Made by a program: the position numbers and the translations under genes. A DNA stretch of 64,000 bases from Algoriphagus sp. (GTDB lineage Bacteria; Bacteroidota; Bacteroidia; Cytophagales; Cyclobacteriaceae), in assembly GCA_023653075.1 (NCBI GenBank), contig JAMNXQ010000003.1:31268-95267 (forward strand), in the 5' to 3' direction. How positions within the stretch are numbered: the first letter of the stretch is position 1; the number at the start of each line of letters is the position of its first letter. Below the pieces are notes generated by a model. That model had not been told where the DNA came from, did no database searches, and saw only the letters and a program-made list of their open reading frames with translations. Positions 63,856-64,000 of this stretch are shown here, piece after piece.

Positions 63856-64000
63856 GAGGCTGTCTCAAAAGTCTCTTAAAATTAGAAGGCTAGTCGATTT
63901 CTCGGCTAGCCTTTCTTGTTTAACTCAAAATTGTTATTTTGAGGTGTGCAAAAACAAGACACGAATATAGTCTTTAAAGACTACACGACCAACCAGCTGA
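63856..64000 (+). mobile_element. Left end of an IS1182-like insertion sequence (truncated by window edge)
   Basis: Begins with GAGGCTGTCTCAAAAG, matching the kind of end seen in IS1182-family elements, then an 8-bp hairpin AAGGCTAG / CTAGCCTT (63886-63913), which may block readthrough into the element, then a transposase start. The right end and target duplication lie outside the window. Confidence 0.6.
63946..64000 (+). CDS. IS1182-family transposase, N-terminal fragment (window edge)
   Basis: Reading from GTG at 63946 gives 18 residues, VQKQDTNIVFKDYTTNQL. The FKDY...NQL text is the typical opening of IS1182-type transposases in Bacteroidota. An in-frame TGA lies 2 codons upstream of the GTG, so the start is nearly fixed. 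The rest of the gene lies beyond the window. Confidence 0.6.
   Translation, partial: MQKQDTNIVFKDYTTNQL

Noticed and set aside
1-64000. tRNA, rRNA or riboswitch genes
   Set aside because: No convincing cloverleaf, rRNA core or known riboswitch motif was seen by eye; a tool such as tRNAscan-SE or Infernal would be decisive.

Overview
The window reads as a piece of a Bacteroidota chromosome, most likely order Cytophagales and close to Cyclobacteriaceae/Algoriphagus. Pointers are gldC, a TonB-dependent receptor with an N-terminal carboxypeptidase-regulatory-like domain, DUF2147/DUF3098/DUF4301/DUF2452/DUF4136 family proteins, ParE/ParC of Bacteroidota type, AT-rich leaders with matches to the Bacteroidota promoter (TTG, about 20 bp, TAnnTTTG), and many lipoproteins. 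The genus is inferred from gene content only. Most of the window is ordinary housekeeping and metabolic sequence. No tRNA, rRNA, CRISPR array, phage or plasmid module was seen.

Layout. 1-5.8 kb: end of an unknown gene, a DUF2147 protein, pdeM, then ftsX-DUF3098-truB-ribF, a two-subunit 3-oxoacid CoA-transferase and gldC. 6.1-13.4 kb: a large TonB-dependent receptor, a POT peptide transporter, pckA and a cyclophilin. 13.6-23 kb (mostly minus strand): ceramidase-like protein, TrmH-type methyltransferase, parC, parE, a membrane protein, ROK sugar kinase and a YkgJ-type protein. 23-27 kb: CvfB-like protein, 3-hydroxyacyl-CoA dehydrogenase, deoxynucleoside kinase, and a three-gene minus-strand cluster whose last gene carries an in-frame amber codon. 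27-37.5 kb: secreted S9 peptidase, gamma-glutamyltransferase, secreted TIM-barrel protein, DUF1684 protein, aminotransferase and pxpABC, together suggesting peptide/glutathione salvage through glutamate and 5-oxoproline. 37.7-50.7 kb: DUF4301 protein, WYL regulator with a likely operator, Rieske lipoprotein, smc, PAP2 phosphatase, envelope proteins, BASS transporter, acyltransferase and hppD. 50.8-58.8 kb: phosphohexomutase, AstE-like protein, murB, dCMP deaminase, several small proteins (one 68 aa with 46 acidic residues) and glycerate kinase. 58.8-64 kb: one 989-aa ORF joining a GH20 beta-hexosaminidase lipoprotein to a complete AGCS amino-acid:cation symporter, a secreted Gfo/Idh oxidoreductase, and the left end of an IS1182-like element cut by the window edge.

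The two most unusual things are (1) the GH20-AGCS fusion, translationally coupled to glycerate kinase, and (2) a family of four related 144-168 bp intergenic elements near 13.5, 33.5, 37.6 and 63.75 kb. These have inverted ends (ATTATCCGC / GCGGATAAT), an internal third copy of the end motif, and, in two copies, perfect 9-bp flanking direct repeats. They look like miniature inverted-repeat transposable elements (MITEs).

Gene products were assigned by reading the supplied translations and recalling family motifs; no database search was run. Where the ORF track opened on a non-ATG codon and a good in-frame ATG lay downstream, the ATG is reported.
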